A stretch of DNA of 64,000 nucleotides, taken from contig CP025322.1 in NCBI GenBank assembly GCA_004014935.1, positions 1,860,001 through 1,924,000 on the forward strand, given 5' to 3'. The notes under the pieces are model-generated. The model was not told where the DNA came from. It was given only the letters and a program-made list of their open reading frames with translations, and ran no database searches. Source of the stretch: Saccharomycopsis malanga (lineage: Eukaryota > Ascomycota > Saccharomycetes > Ascoideales > Saccharomycopsidaceae). Of the stretch, positions 18,932 through 28,530 are shown one piece after another. A program made the translations under genes and the position numbers. Positions within the stretch are counted from its first letter, which is position 1. Each line of letters begins with the position of its first letter.

Positions 18932-19789
18932 ATGTTCACAAGACAGCTTACGAGTCGCAGTATATTGCAGGTCAAGTCTCAGCTACTTGGGAGGCAAATA
19001 GTACCAAGTATAAGTGCTGATGCCAAGTTTTCGACAACACAGTTACAATATGCTACCAAAGAGCCAACCAATAGAGAACAAGCTAGAAAGAAAGCGGCGA
19101 GACTTTTAGCAAAGAAACGTATACAAGCCAAGCTTCCTCCTACTAGAAGCCCATTATATGCTGATATTCCAACTGCACTCAGATATATAAGAGCCGCTGA
19201 GGTTGGAAGATCAAACACTACCAACACTATCACTGTTACTTGTCTGGTGATTGGGGATAAAGGCACTCAACCGCTTCAAGGATCTATTGCTTTTCAAAAA
19301 CCATTGAAAGATGTCAGTGTTTTGGTGTTTACTAGCGATCCAGAACAAGCACGTATTGCCAAGGAAAACGGCGCTTCTTTAGTAGGAGGAGAGGAGTTGA
19401 TTGAACAGATCAAAGATGGTAAACTAGCTTTGAAATTCAATAAAGCTTTTGCTACTCCTGAACTTCAAAGCTCATTGGGTAAAATCGCCAGAATTTTGGG
19501 TCCAAAAGGCTTGATGCCAAATGCCAAAAAAGGCACTATTGCCGCAGATTTGGAACCTGTTCTTAAATCTTCCGTTGGAACCATGCCATTCAAACAAAAA
19601 TCAAATTTGCTTAGTATTGCTGTTGGCAGAACTACTTTTAGCGACTCTGAAATCATCCGTAACATTATCACTGCCTCTGAAGCTGTCAAAAAGGCTGTCG
19701 CAACCACCAAATCTAAGAAACCACCTATTATTGGTGAAGCAACCCTCACATCTACCAACGGTCCTGGCTTTGTGATACAGTTCAATTGA
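18932..19789 (+). CDS. MRPL1: Mitochondrial large-subunit ribosomal protein uL1m
   Basis: 285 residues. uL1 of the mitoribosome L1 stalk. N-terminal presequence rich in Arg/Ser/Gln (MFTRQLTSRSILQVKSQLL). The uL1 core follows: PLYADIPTALRYIRAAEVGR, then the diagnostic ARILGPKGLMPNAKKGTIA (about 187-205), VGTMPFKQKSNLLSIAVGR and a C-terminal ATLTSTNGPGFVIQFN. Length is near yeast Mrpl1 (285). It is the second mitoribosomal gene in tandem with bL34m, though separated by 1.36 kb of repeats. Confidence 0.95.
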   Translation: MFTRQLTSRSILQVKSQLLGRQIVPSISADAKFSTTQLQYATKEPTNREQARKKAARLLAKKRIQAKLPPTRSPLYADIPTALRYIRAAEVGRSNTTNTITVTCLVIGDKGTQPLQGSIAFQKPLKDVSVLVFTSDPEQARIAKENGASLVGGEELIEQIKDGKLALKFNKAFATPELQSSLGKIARILGPKGLMPNAKKGTIAADLEPVLKSSVGTMPFKQKSNLLSIAVGRTTFSDSEIIRNIITASEAVKKAVATTKSKKPPIIGEATLTSTNGPGFVIQFN

Positions 19790-20339
19790 TGCCAGAGATT
19801 TTATTGTAAATATCAGTCAATAAACTTGCATATAATGCATTGTGATTTATTTTCATGTGTATGTTTGTAGGATTGTTCATTTTCAAAGTGTTAATAAAAG
19901 GTTATTTCAGGACATTTTAGTAGTTTATGTCTATCAAATGTTTATGATTTATGAATAATCCCAACTCGGACATGTAAGTAAATATCCTTGGTTCTACAAT
20001 AGTAATAATCTTATATTTTGAACGAAGTATATACGAACCATGTCCAATGGGGCTTCGAAAGACCCAATTGTGTCCTGTTGATCATTATCTTCTCATCCCT
20101 GAGTCTGTTAGGTCTTTTTTTCACTTGTAAGAGAGTGTTATCTGCTAAACTATTCTGCCAAACCTTTTTTCACTTCTTCGAGAAAACTAAGCACTGAGCC
20201 ATCCGGCCCAGTGACTGTTCTACAATGGTTTAAAAAAGATCATAAAATAAGTTTTTACTATTAACAATAAATGATGTAAATGTTATACCACTCGGTGAAT
20301 GAATTAAGATGCAAACAATTGAAATCACCATGCCACCAA
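19790..20339. other. Convergent intergenic region, MRPL1 / GPI17
   Basis: About 550 bp containing the short-subfamily SINE at 20001-20216 with its target-site duplication; nothing else recognised. Confidence 0.55.
20001..20216 (-). mobile_element. tRNA-derived SINE, short subfamily, with target-site duplication (copy 8)
   Basis: Flanked by GTTCTACAAT at 19991-20000 and 20217-20226, a perfect 10-bp duplication. Minus strand: CACTGGGCCGGATGGCTCAG, CTCGAAGAAGTG, then an extra duplicated head segment, GACCTAACAGACTCAGGG joined to ATGAGAAGATAATGATCAAC, AGGACACAATTGGGTCTTTC, TATATACTTCG and ATAAGATTATTACTATT. No B box and no hairpin. Confidence 0.88.
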
Positions 20340-21929
20340 TCACTCCACCTTTGTGTCCTTTTTGTAGTAATATTTCTTGAGAGTTTTCAAGTCCTGGGAG
20401 AGTCTTATCAAGCCGAGCACCAATATTGTGAAAAGTGGGCCCAAAAGAGGACTATAGACTGCAAATTTGTGTTCTTCCGGAAAATATATCTGTTGAACCA
20501 TTTCCTTTTCGAAAAACGCAGAGTTGGACTCTACAAGAGCCATGTTTGCACTTTTGGCGCTGTTTTTGAGATCAAAATTGTTCAAATAAACGAGAGATTT
20601 CTCTATGGATTGAAAGGTGTTGAAAACGTGTGTTTTAGTATTCACAGGAATGGAAATGGAAGGCAAACTTTTGATCAACCTGACCAAAGATCCCAAGTTA
20701 TTAGTTGACTTTTTCAAGTTGTTTATGATAAAATATCTTGTCAAGAAGTCTACTCTGATGAAGGGGGATTTAGGTGTTTTGGGAAGGCCTAAAAGAGTGA
20801 ATATCTGAGATGTGAATGTCTCAAATACAGGCACTAAATCATCTACGGTTAAAGTGTTCAGACCAGTGTCGGTATTCAAGTTTAGAATCTTGATGCCTCC
20901 GTATTGTGGGGTGATGAAGCTGTCGGTTTTCGAGCCCTGAACATGCAAGGGCTGGTACTGTTTGGAGGGAACATACAAAATCATGTGCAAAAAGGTCAAA
21001 CCTTTATCATTAGTAGGAGAAATCAAAACGTTGTTGTCCAAATTCCACAATTCATGATTAACAAAAATAGAGGTGTCGTCAGGTGTCAAATAATAAGATT
21101 GCGATTCATTATCGTACTGTGGGGTTGTCGATAATGTGGAATAATATCCAATCTGGGAATCTACGGTGAAGTTTGCAAATCCAGAAATAAGCTGCATGAA
21201 ATCCGACAAATATTGATCATAGAAATCCTTGAAATCCCACGATATGTAATCCCCGTCGCCATTCAAAAGAAAAAATGATAAATGGTAATTTGCAGCTGTT
21301 TCAAAAGCAACATGTAAATTATTGTCATCGCCAGCAACATACAACTCCAACTCATGGCGGAAAACATCATAAATAAGTACTTTTGCTACAAAATCTGCTA
21401 CGTGGTTTGCAGCAATGACCGCATCACTGGTGAACACTGTGATTTCTTTGGAATACGGTGCAATAAAAACCGACTCCTGATTCTCTTCCGAATGTTTGAT
21501 ATTTACTAAATAATTCTTTGTAACGTCAAAAGGAATCTGGTTATTATTGTTCATAAGCTTCACTTGGTAGTCCAACCTGTCATTTAGCTGCAATTCATCA
21601 AGTATCTGCTTCAAATTCTGATCCACAAGCGTCTGTGTGTTCTCAATCAACGACTCCATCGCCGATGACGGAGGATTCACATATACCGGAACAGTGATCT
21701 GAAACCGCTTGTCAATATTCTGCTCATATCCAACCATATCTTCAATAGCAAGATTCTCCTTTGGAATGCTCGTTGTCCAATACCATGTTGGAATCCCAAA
21801 ACCAAATATCACAACGAAAAAGGCAATATATGTTGCAAACCTGGTATATATCTTGGCCTTGGGCTCCAATGATAAAATTACCGTCTTTGACCGCAACCGT
21901 TGCGTAACATTAGAACTCTCACCAGACAT
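20340..21929 (-). CDS. GPI17: GPI transamidase subunit Gpi17 (PIG-S)
   Basis: 529 residues from ATG at 21929 (MSGESSNVTQRLRSK); an ATG nine codons upstream is also in frame but gives no better N-terminus. PIG-S/Gpi17 is a structural subunit of the GPI transamidase in the ER membrane. Two membrane spans bound a large lumenal domain: about 31-50 (FATYIAFFVVIFGFGIPTWY) and near the C-terminus (LLGPLFTILVLGLIRLSQDL, about 497-516). The family motif IPTWYWTTSI follows the first span. Length matches yeast Gpi17 (534). Confidence 0.92.
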   Translation of the reverse strand: MSGESSNVTQRLRSKTVILSLEPKAKIYTRFATYIAFFVVIFGFGIPTWYWTTSIPKENLAIEDMVGYEQNIDKRFQITVPVYVNPPSSAMESLIENTQTLVDQNLKQILDELQLNDRLDYQVKLMNNNNQIPFDVTKNYLVNIKHSEENQESVFIAPYSKEITVFTSDAVIAANHVADFVAKVLIYDVFRHELELYVAGDDNNLHVAFETAANYHLSFFLLNGDGDYISWDFKDFYDQYLSDFMQLISGFANFTVDSQIGYYSTLSTTPQYDNESQSYYLTPDDTSIFVNHELWNLDNNVLISPTNDKGLTFLHMILYVPSKQYQPLHVQGSKTDSFITPQYGGIKILNLNTDTGLNTLTVDDLVPVFETFTSQIFTLLGLPKTPKSPFIRVDFLTRYFIINNLKKSTNNLGSLVRLIKSLPSISIPVNTKTHVFNTFQSIEKSLVYLNNFDLKNSAKSANMALVESNSAFFEKEMVQQIYFPEEHKFAVYSPLLGPLFTILVLGLIRLSQDLKTLKKYYYKKDTKVE

Positions 21930-22079
21930 GTTTTCTTGACACTTGCATACTATCATATCTTAGTAATATCTTTTGCCTAATAACCACCCTTTATTATCAA
22001 CACTTCATACTAACCAGCTGCGGGCTCGTAACATATACCAAATTTGTGGGTCTTAATTCAATAGTTGGTAATATAGACT

Positions 22080-23060
22080 ATGTATGCAATGAAGATTTGA
22101 ATTTGGATAATAGTTCAATCAAAAAACGTAATTAACAGGATAGCTAATAAGAGGTAATTTTTTTTTTCTTTTTTTTTTTCAATAAATTTGAGTAGTTTTT
22201 AATGAAAAAGTTCCATAATGTTTATTAACCTTTGGTCCGGATGGCTCAATGGTTAGTGCTCTTGGAGAAGTGAAAAAGACAAGCACACGGGTTCGATTCC
22301 CGTCACGAAGGTTTTTTATGATACTAAACCTGATTTCATAGGCAAGGCAAGTGCAACTGTCTGAAACACGATTTAGACAAAAGTCTAGAGCTTACTTTCA
22401 ACCAATTGGGTGAGAAGATTATGAATGACAGTAGGGCGAGAAGATTATAATCAACAGTACATAATTGGCCTTTACCAAGTACCTTTAGACATACTATATA
22501 AGAAACCAATATTTACTGGTCTCGAAATGTAAGATATTATTATTATTATTATTATTATTTATCAAAGCTGAAAAGAGTTACTTGTTCTACTTGTTCCAAT
22601 CAGAGTAAGTTTAGTTTCTAAATATGGGACATAGCGCTATTTGATAAAAGCTTTTTATTTTGAGAATATTAGAAATCCGGTTATATTTGGCTGTACAAAC
22701 TTGATTTAGATTTGAGTACTAGTTCAATTAAAAAAAAAAAAAATGTCCAAAAATTCATTGATATAAATTATCAAAGCTAAAAAGAGTTTTTTCTTCCTAC
22801 CTGAATAAATTTGAGTAATATTTGTATCAAAAAATTTCAAAATATTTATTAATAAAATTTAACAAGCTAGAAACATCTATATGCTTATAGTCTTATGGCA
22901 TGATCGACTAAATAAATCAAACCCCGTATTTTAGACTTTTTGTATCCTTTTATATAATCAGATATTGTTTCATCCATTCTCCGTTCAATACAAATCCATC
23001 TTGATATTACAGTTACTTTTTCTTATCTATATAAGTCTAGTTTCTAAATATGGGATAACT
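22080..23060. repeat. Diverged tandem duplication, first unit interrupted by a SINE
   Basis: Matching pairs: AGATTTGAATTTGGATAAT / AGATTTGAGTACTAGTTCAA; CAATAAATTTGAGTAGTTTT / GAATAAATTTGAGTAATATT; TTATCAAAGCTGAAAAGAG / TTATCAAAGCTAAAAAGAG; TAGTTTCTAAATATGGGACA / TAGTTTCTAAATATGGGATA. Order is partly rearranged. The SINE is present in the first unit only. Confidence 0.5.
22228..22560 (+). mobile_element. tRNA-derived SINE, best-preserved head (copy 9)
   Basis: A box TGGCTCAATGG, then GTTAGTGCTCTTGGAGAAG, and B box in a perfect T-arm: ACGGG TTCGATT CCCGT, followed by GAAGG and a T6 run (possible Pol III stop). The body has CTGATTTCATAGGCAAGG, CAACTGTCTGAAACACGA, hairpin TTAGACAAAAGTCTAG (22374-22389), CAACCAATTGGGTGAGAAG, a short duplication of the GAGAAGATTAT block, ACCAAGTACCTTTAGACATA, ACTGGTCTCGAAATGTAAG and (ATT)8 or so. 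Head similar to a tRNA but without a pairing acceptor stem for the normal register. Confidence 0.88.
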
Positions 23061-23065
23061 TGTCA

Positions 23066-23130
23066 AGTGTAGCGAGTATATACGCAATGATGTATAATAT
23101 GCTTGAATTATGAATCATTAATTTCATCAT
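23066..23130 (+). mobile_element. Decayed SINE tail
   Basis: TAGCGAGTATATACGCAATG then ATATGCTTGAATTATGAATC resembles the family's GCGCGTATATACGAAACTG ... CTGGGCTCGAAATATATGAT. Old and weak. Confidence 0.35.
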
Positions 23131-23415
23131 AATTAATTTATTACCTGCTTGATAGTGACCCCAGAACGCAGATTAACTAATGCTATCGTTTATATCATAA
23201 ATTTTTTAAAAAACAGTTTTGTAAAATGAACTGTAATCAATTCCCAGACTACTTTCATCAGTTTGCATAATACAAAAGTTATAGGGCTGCAGCTTAGCCC
23301 TAATAATTAAAAACTTGCAAGAGTAAATAGTCTAACAGATTCAAAACTCTTTTTCATCAAGTTAAGACATGTTCACTAAAGGTTTATACAATAAAGCAAC
23401 AGGATTGCAAATAAA

Positions 23416-24576
23416 TCAACTTTTTTGAACATCTTCAGCACCTACCTCGTCCACCCTATTACTATTAACTGCAATGTCAGCCTTGTTGTCTGGATTTTCA
23501 TTACCACTGTTTCCTGAGGATTTACTGCCCTTTGGTTTTACTATTAGAATCATTAAAAGAGCAAACACCACCAAGGTAAGCAATAAAATCAATTTACATT
23601 TATTATTTTGTTTTTGATAACTGGTGGCCTTTGACAAGTCTTTGTTAGCTTTTTGCAAATGCACTTTTGTGTTTTCCAAGTTGTAATCTATTCTATCCAA
23701 TATGGTTCCTTGTTCAATCACCATATTCTGCATTTCTTTAAAGATGGCAGAAACCTCAAGCACACCTTTGGCAATCTTGTTGATTTCCGTCTCACGCTGT
23801 CTAATGATCATATCCATTTGATTAGACTGTTTTAGTCTAGTTTGGGTCAGTTGTATTGCGTTTCTAGAGTATTCTTCAGCCTCTGCTGTTTCTAACTCCT
23901 CCACCACCGGATCGTAGCCAGAACCGTTATTAAAGTCCGTAGATGTCCTGGTTTTGTTTGTGATTGGCTCAAAATCGTCTTCTTTCAAAAACTTGATGTA
24001 ATTGTTTTGCAACTTTCGGAAATTCGAAGATGCTTGCTGGATTTTGAGTGCATAGTTCTTTTTGATATTGTCAAGCATGATTAACTCACTGTTGGTATTG
24101 AATGTGTTTTCTATGGTGTTTTTCTTACGTATAAGTTCCAATTTCTTGACCAATAGAAAACAGTTTTGGAATTTCGACGTTATTATGTAATTCAATTTCT
24201 CAATCTCTTCCTCATCCAGCGACCGGTCATTGAAGCCTGGTAACAAATTTTTCTTGTACAATTTGCTTAAAACGTCAGTCTTCTGCTCGATTTCCTTCAA
24301 TAACGACTCTATTTCCTCAGCAATATCAATGAATACCGGCGGAAGCGTAGAGAGCTCTATATCTTCACCATTATCAGCCGCACCAACTTCCTCGTCAGAT
24401 ATTTCAAAATCACGAAACTCATATTCCCCTTGGTTTATCAATCCTTGCTCCTCTTCAGGTAAAAGATCAAATCTCGTCTTCTTTTTGTTCTTGCTCTTCT
24501 TGCTCTTCCTGTCAAAACTGTGATGCGGAAACGTCCGCCGGTATGAGATATACAAATTGGTTCTATCCCTAAACAT
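23416..24576 (-). CDS. TLG2: Endosomal/TGN syntaxin Tlg2
   Basis: 386 residues. Qa-SNARE of the trans-Golgi/endosome (syntaxin-16 family), acting with Vps45 in endosome-to-TGN traffic and the Cvt pathway. The first residues MFRDRTNLYISYRR are the conserved N-peptide that binds the SM protein Vps45. The Habc region includes LPPVFIDIAEEIESLLKEIE. The SNARE motif spans about 258-324 with the zero-layer Gln in EQGTILDRIDYNLENT. One membrane span (about 327-346, LILLLTLVVFALLMILIVKP) is followed by a 40-residue lumenal tail, as in yeast Tlg2. Confidence 0.95.
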   Translation of the reverse strand: MFRDRTNLYISYRRTFPHHSFDRKSKKSKNKKKTRFDLLPEEEQGLINQGEYEFRDFEISDEEVGAADNGEDIELSTLPPVFIDIAEEIESLLKEIEQKTDVLSKLYKKNLLPGFNDRSLDEEEIEKLNYIITSKFQNCFLLVKKLELIRKKNTIENTFNTNSELIMLDNIKKNYALKIQQASSNFRKLQNNYIKFLKEDDFEPITNKTRTSTDFNNGSGYDPVVEELETAEAEEYSRNAIQLTQTRLKQSNQMDMIIRQRETEINKIAKGVLEVSAIFKEMQNMVIEQGTILDRIDYNLENTKVHLQKANKDLSKATSYQKQNNKCKLILLLTLVVFALLMILIVKPKGSKSSGNSGNENPDNKADIAVNSNRVDEVGAEDVQKS

Positions 24577-24745
24577 TGCTCAATTACTGATCCTAATAAA
24601 GGGGTTTTCACTACATAGATTGGCTTCTTAGCTTTGACATTACTGTAGAAATTGGCAGCATCACTTGAGTTGACATCGCAAGATACCCAAACTGGTAGGA
24701 GCACTGGGCTACCTAACAAGTCAATATATTGAATTACGATTTTAT

Positions 24746-24790
24746 TATATATCAACTGGGCTCGAAATATAAGATATTATAATTATTAAG
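24746..24790 (+). mobile_element. SINE tail fragment
   Basis: TATATCAACTGGGCTCGAAA then TATAAGATATTATAATTATT: the last 45 bp of the element. Confidence 0.65.
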
Positions 24791-25240
24791 CTCATATATA
24801 TTATAATAATAATGATAATAATATATACGAGGTTAAAAACGTGTATGCGTTTAGATGATTATGAAAGTTTTAATGTAAACGCCATATATAGAATACCTGT
24901 ATCAATGAAAAGAGAGTATTTTAATAAAATACGGTATATACAATAGAGTACATTCTCAGGTCATATTTATCTTTTCTCTTGTTATTTAAGAATACAGACA
25001 GATAACCAATAATCATATAGATGCCAAAATTAGAAAAATGGCAACTTTTGAAAGGATTATTCCCATTTCATCACTGGAGGTTTCTAGTTGAGATTTTTTC
25101 ATGTACAGTAGTCCGGTAGTATCTACTTGTGGATATTCAATTAGGAGCCAGCAGATAATATAGGATGATTCCAAAAGAGACCCATGTTGGGTTTAGTAAT
25201 TCCTCAATAGCGTTCTGACATGATTTTGTGTGATTTTGTA

Positions 25241-25342
25241 AACATATTTCTGAAATAGTACATGTTTTAGTTTGATCACACATTTCTGACTGAATCAGTA
25301 CATGTTTTATCTTGATCACACATTTCTCATTAAAATGGTACA
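25241..25342. repeat. 40-bp tandem repeat, about 2.5 units
   Basis: Units begin at 25241, 25281 and 25321. Shared blocks: CATTTCTGA, AGTACATGTTTTA and TTTGATCACA / CTTGATCACA. Confidence 0.75.
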
Positions 25343-25802
25343 AGGGGGCCAGGTAAAAAGTCCCGAAAGACGATATTGCCTAATCCGGAAGTCTAATAAT
25401 GTATACTACTAAGCAACTTCAGTACAGTATAATTGCTGATAGATTGCTGAAGTCTGTGATCATTATCATTTCTACCTATGCTATAGGTTACCATTTGCGG
25501 CTGAAAAGAAAAAACTACTTTCTAAAGTTATTAGCCGATTCAATACTTATTTACTAGACTAGTTGTATTCAAAGGATATGATATAAGAGCGACATTGATT
25601 AATTGTAGACAATTCCACGTGTAGCAAAGATATTGACTCTTGAATCCCTTATCTACAACTAAATTGAGCATTATTCTATTGAAGAGCTGATTCATTTTTA
25701 GAGAGGTATTGTTAAATCGCATGATGATAGTATAGCTCAATACACGACAGAACCTTAAATGGTTGATAAAACGCACATGGACAGAGAGTTAGAGAGACCA
25801 GT

Positions 25803-25985
25803 TTAATAAATGGGGGCCAATTAACAAAGTAAAGAATTAAATGACCCCAAATGGTCTTATGGTCGTTTAATAAAGTAAAAAACTTATGAACATTTGGGGC
25901 CATTTAACAAAATAAAAATATTACATGAGGCCATTCCAAAAAAATGATTTGGTATGAGTTGGGGCCATTTGCTAAAATTGTTACA
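25803..25985. repeat. Degenerate minisatellite with GGCCATTTAACAAAATAAA core
   Basis: Four diverged units about 45-50 bp apart: GGGGGCCAATTAACAAAGTA, GGTCGTTTAATAAAGTAAA, GGGGCCATTTAACAAAATAA and GGGGCCATTTGCTAAAATTG; an intervening GAGGCCATTCCAAAAAAATG looks like a further one. Confidence 0.6.
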
Positions 25986-26143
25986 TACTACTAATCAACT
26001 TGGTTCGTATAATGTTTTACTTTGCTACAAATAAATTCATGAAATGATTCAAAACCGTTACAGGCTTATAAACTAGAATATACTGAAAAAAAAAGAGAGA
26101 CTTTAATCTGTTCTATCCTGCAAGGTCTGCAAAGTTTACATCA

Positions 26144-26522
26144 TGTTTGATGCAGATCAACAGCTCAAGCATGTCCGCATTATGTATGAAAATAACTTAC
26201 AGGAGACGACGATCTATATAGAAAATGTCTTAAAACAGCCTCTGTTTGAAGGACTTAAATCTCTTTTCGATAAATGATCATATGCCTTGACGGACAAAAC
26301 GGTCAAGTGAATATTCATACTTTCAGCACTTGTATAGTTACAAAGATTGTACTGGTATTTTGTGCTTACATGGACGTGCGTCGGCAAAATTGTTGTCTAC
26401 ATGAAAATGTCTGTACAGTTTTCAAAACTTGCAAATTGATTAAATCAGAAAATTGGATATCTATAGATGGAACAGAATTCCAAATTAAGAAACCTATAGG
26501 AAAGCCTTCATCAAGAATATAA
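26144..26522 (+). other. Two short overlapping frames, unknown
   Basis: A 44-codon frame (26144-26277) ends in an ATGA overlap with an 82-codon frame (26274-26522). The first has protein-like composition (MFDADQQLKHVRIMYENNL...), the second is Cys-rich. I recognise neither. They may be chance frames or an old gene remnant. Confidence 0.2.
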
Positions 26523-27437
26523 CCTGCAGAAATGCTAGACAGACAATTGTTGAAAAAGACTTGTTTGTTTTTAAAAAAAATGTATATTTCCTTATAATTT
26601 GGTGCTTGAAGATGCAATGAGTTCAACAATTAATTATATACAATTTAAACATGATTAAATTATAATGTGCACAATTGATACGTCTGAAAGATCCTTGCTC
26701 CTTGTTTTAAGATACTGATTATCTGCAAATTACAATCACATCTTTGTATGGCCATTTAAAACGGTTCATGAAAAGTATTCAGATGCTCAGGGTTAACAAG
26801 CGTGATAATCATAAATTTAATGCATCACAGACATTGTTTGCCCTTAATGCTATTTAACTAATTGCCCACCATTAATAACTTTGCGTAGTAAACCAGGAGC
26901 AACTTTGGTTTCATCAAGATTTCTAAATGATAAAAACGTCAAGCTCTAAACGGGTCGAGTGCCTTAAACGCAAAACATGCAGTTTGGTGCATGCTCATAC
27001 TGCGACATGCATCATTCCATGCACATTCCTACGCATCGGCACAGGTTTGTACGTCGCGCCGACCCAAATCGAGCAATTACAACTTGAATTTGATAAAATT
27101 CACGACCTAGGACCTCGCTTTGATGCATGTCGCCAGAATGGAATGCATATAATTTTTTATTTATTTTTTTTTTAAATCTTACCATATAACGAGTTCTCAT
27201 AATGATTCGCCAGCAAGTGCCTTTCGTATCGATTTTCAAACCAGTTTGAACGCCTTTTGCTGCAATGGCTTGTATTAGGAATGTAGTCTATTAAATCACA
27301 AAATGTGTAAAAATACCAATATTCATGAGTCGTAAAAATTAGAGGGATTATGCTAAATGAAAAAGTCGTGAAAATGTAAATGCTCAAAGACGAAATGAAA
27401 AGTATTAAAGATTAAACGAGTGGCAAAAGGAGCTGAG

Positions 27438-28283
27438 TTATATGGTGACAAACTGTTGGGTTGTGTTGTATAAAGTAGGGAAATCGAAGGATTGGTCGTA
27501 AATATCGTTGAAAAAGGTTTGGTGAAACATTAGTGGTGTGGAATGGATATTGTTATCGAGTTCTGTAGTGTCGATGACATAATTGGTGTTATTGTAGTTT
27601 ATTCCATGTTCTTCGAGGCTGAGAGGCGAATTGGCGGTTTCCTCAAACAATTTAGGATCATAATCAATATTCTGATTGATTATCTGATCAACAAATGGCT
27701 CCTGCTCATGCGAGGCTTGTTCTTCGTCGGTGTCATTGATTGTGAAGTTCAAGAAAAGATGAGGTTTAGCGATTTTTCTATAATATAACTGTTCACAGTC
27801 GTCACCCAAAATTAGACCTTTTTCGCCTTCGTTTTCTGCCTTTTCCAAGTTGCTTGTAAAGTCCTCCACATTGTAAACATAACTGATGTTTTCCACATGT
27901 TGTCTAGTGGCTTCTGTATCAAACAACAAACTGTACTGGTCCAAATAGTTCACGCTGTAGGAAGCATCGCCCACCAAATGGTAATCGAGAGAGTCCATCC
28001 ACTTGCTCATTTTGTCTATTTTGGTCATCACCAGCGTATTGCAGTAGAAACTGTTATTGAAAAAGCGAAGTGTCTCCTTGGTAAGCTTGGGGATTGCAGA
28101 ATATTGCGGTACATTGGACGATATTGTGGATAGAGACGAAGCTGTGGTGATAGGAGGAGATATTATTGGTAAGTCTGTTTTCAACTGCAAAACTTTAGAA
28201 ATTTGATTGATTCTAGAGCCCAGTTTAGAAGGCTTTGAAACCTTGAAAGGATGCGACTTCTGTGTGAGAGTAAGAGTGGCCAT
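27438..28283 (-). CDS. Protein of unknown function, 281 residues
   Basis: Clean frame from ATG at 28283. N-terminal third is basic and Ser/Thr/Pro-rich (MATLTLTQKSHPFKVSKPSK), the middle is ordered-looking (FFNNSFYCNTLVMTKIDKMS, LVGDASYSVNYLDQYSLLFD), and the C-terminal half is acidic and Asn-rich, ending in aromatic repeats (DIYDQSFDFPTLYNTTQQF). No signal peptide or membrane span. No motif I can name; a regulatory or cell-cycle-type low-complexity protein is possible. A dense TGCAT cluster lies just upstream (28380-28530). The codon pattern is like that of neighbouring genes, so I regard it as real. Confidence 0.7.
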   Translation of the reverse strand: MATLTLTQKSHPFKVSKPSKLGSRINQISKVLQLKTDLPIISPPITTASSLSTISSNVPQYSAIPKLTKETLRFFNNSFYCNTLVMTKIDKMSKWMDSLDYHLVGDASYSVNYLDQYSLLFDTEATRQHVENISYVYNVEDFTSNLEKAENEGEKGLILGDDCEQLYYRKIAKPHLFLNFTINDTDEEQASHEQEPFVDQIINQNIDYDPKLFEETANSPLSLEEHGINYNNTNYVIDTTELDNNIHSTPLMFHQTFFNDIYDQSFDFPTLYNTTQQFVTI

Positions 28284-28379
28284 TTTGCGGAAAAAATTAG
28301 TTGATCCAAGACCTCACAAACCTGTTGAATCAGAAAATATGATATCGATTGATATTTATAGAGAAATCAATTCATCCTG

Positions 28380-28530
28380 ACGGAGATGTACATGTTGCAT
28401 GGATACTGCTTTAAGGTTGGAGGACACGCGCCAGTGTGCATGTAATGCAACGCATTGCATTACAGTACATTACATGCATGCATCTGAAACTTTAGCACGC
28501 ATTCCCACTGCATGTTGCGCATGGTGCATT
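28380..28530. promoter_or_regulatory. Cluster of TGCAT motifs upstream of the unknown gene
   Basis: In 150 bp: GTGCATGTAATGCAACGCAT, TTGCATTACAGTACATTACA, TGCATGCATCTG, ACTGCATGTTGCGCATGGTG and CATTGG. Many overlapping ATGCA/TGCAT units on both strands, with a partly palindromic layout, 100-250 bp upstream of the ATG at 28283. Confidence 0.4.

Larger units (their letters stand above)
21930..23415. other. Repeat-rich intergenic region, GPI17 promoter to TLG2 3' end
   Basis: 1.5 kb without a gene. It is built from a diverged tandem duplication (about 22080-22690 and 22695-23060); a near full-length SINE (22228-22560) sits inside the first unit and a decayed tail follows the second (23066-23130). 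Confidence 0.55.
24577..27437. other. Long gene-poor region between TLG2 and the unknown gene at 27438
   Basis: 2.86 kb. Contents: TLG2 upstream sequence; SINE tail 24746-24790; a 40-bp tandem repeat (25241-25342); a diverged GGCCATTT-containing tandem array (25803-25985); two short overlapping frames at 26144-26522 of unknown meaning; and a cluster of TGCAT motifs (26960-27150). No gene I can name. Confidence 0.5.

Noticed and set aside
22228-22315. Functional tRNA gene
   Set aside because: It has A and B boxes and a good T-arm, but the acceptor stem does not pair in the normal register and the sequence continues into the SINE body present in other copies.
24438-24755. 105-codon frame across the TLG2 start region
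   Set aside because: Half of it is the TLG2 start in another frame; the upstream part has no recognisable relatives.
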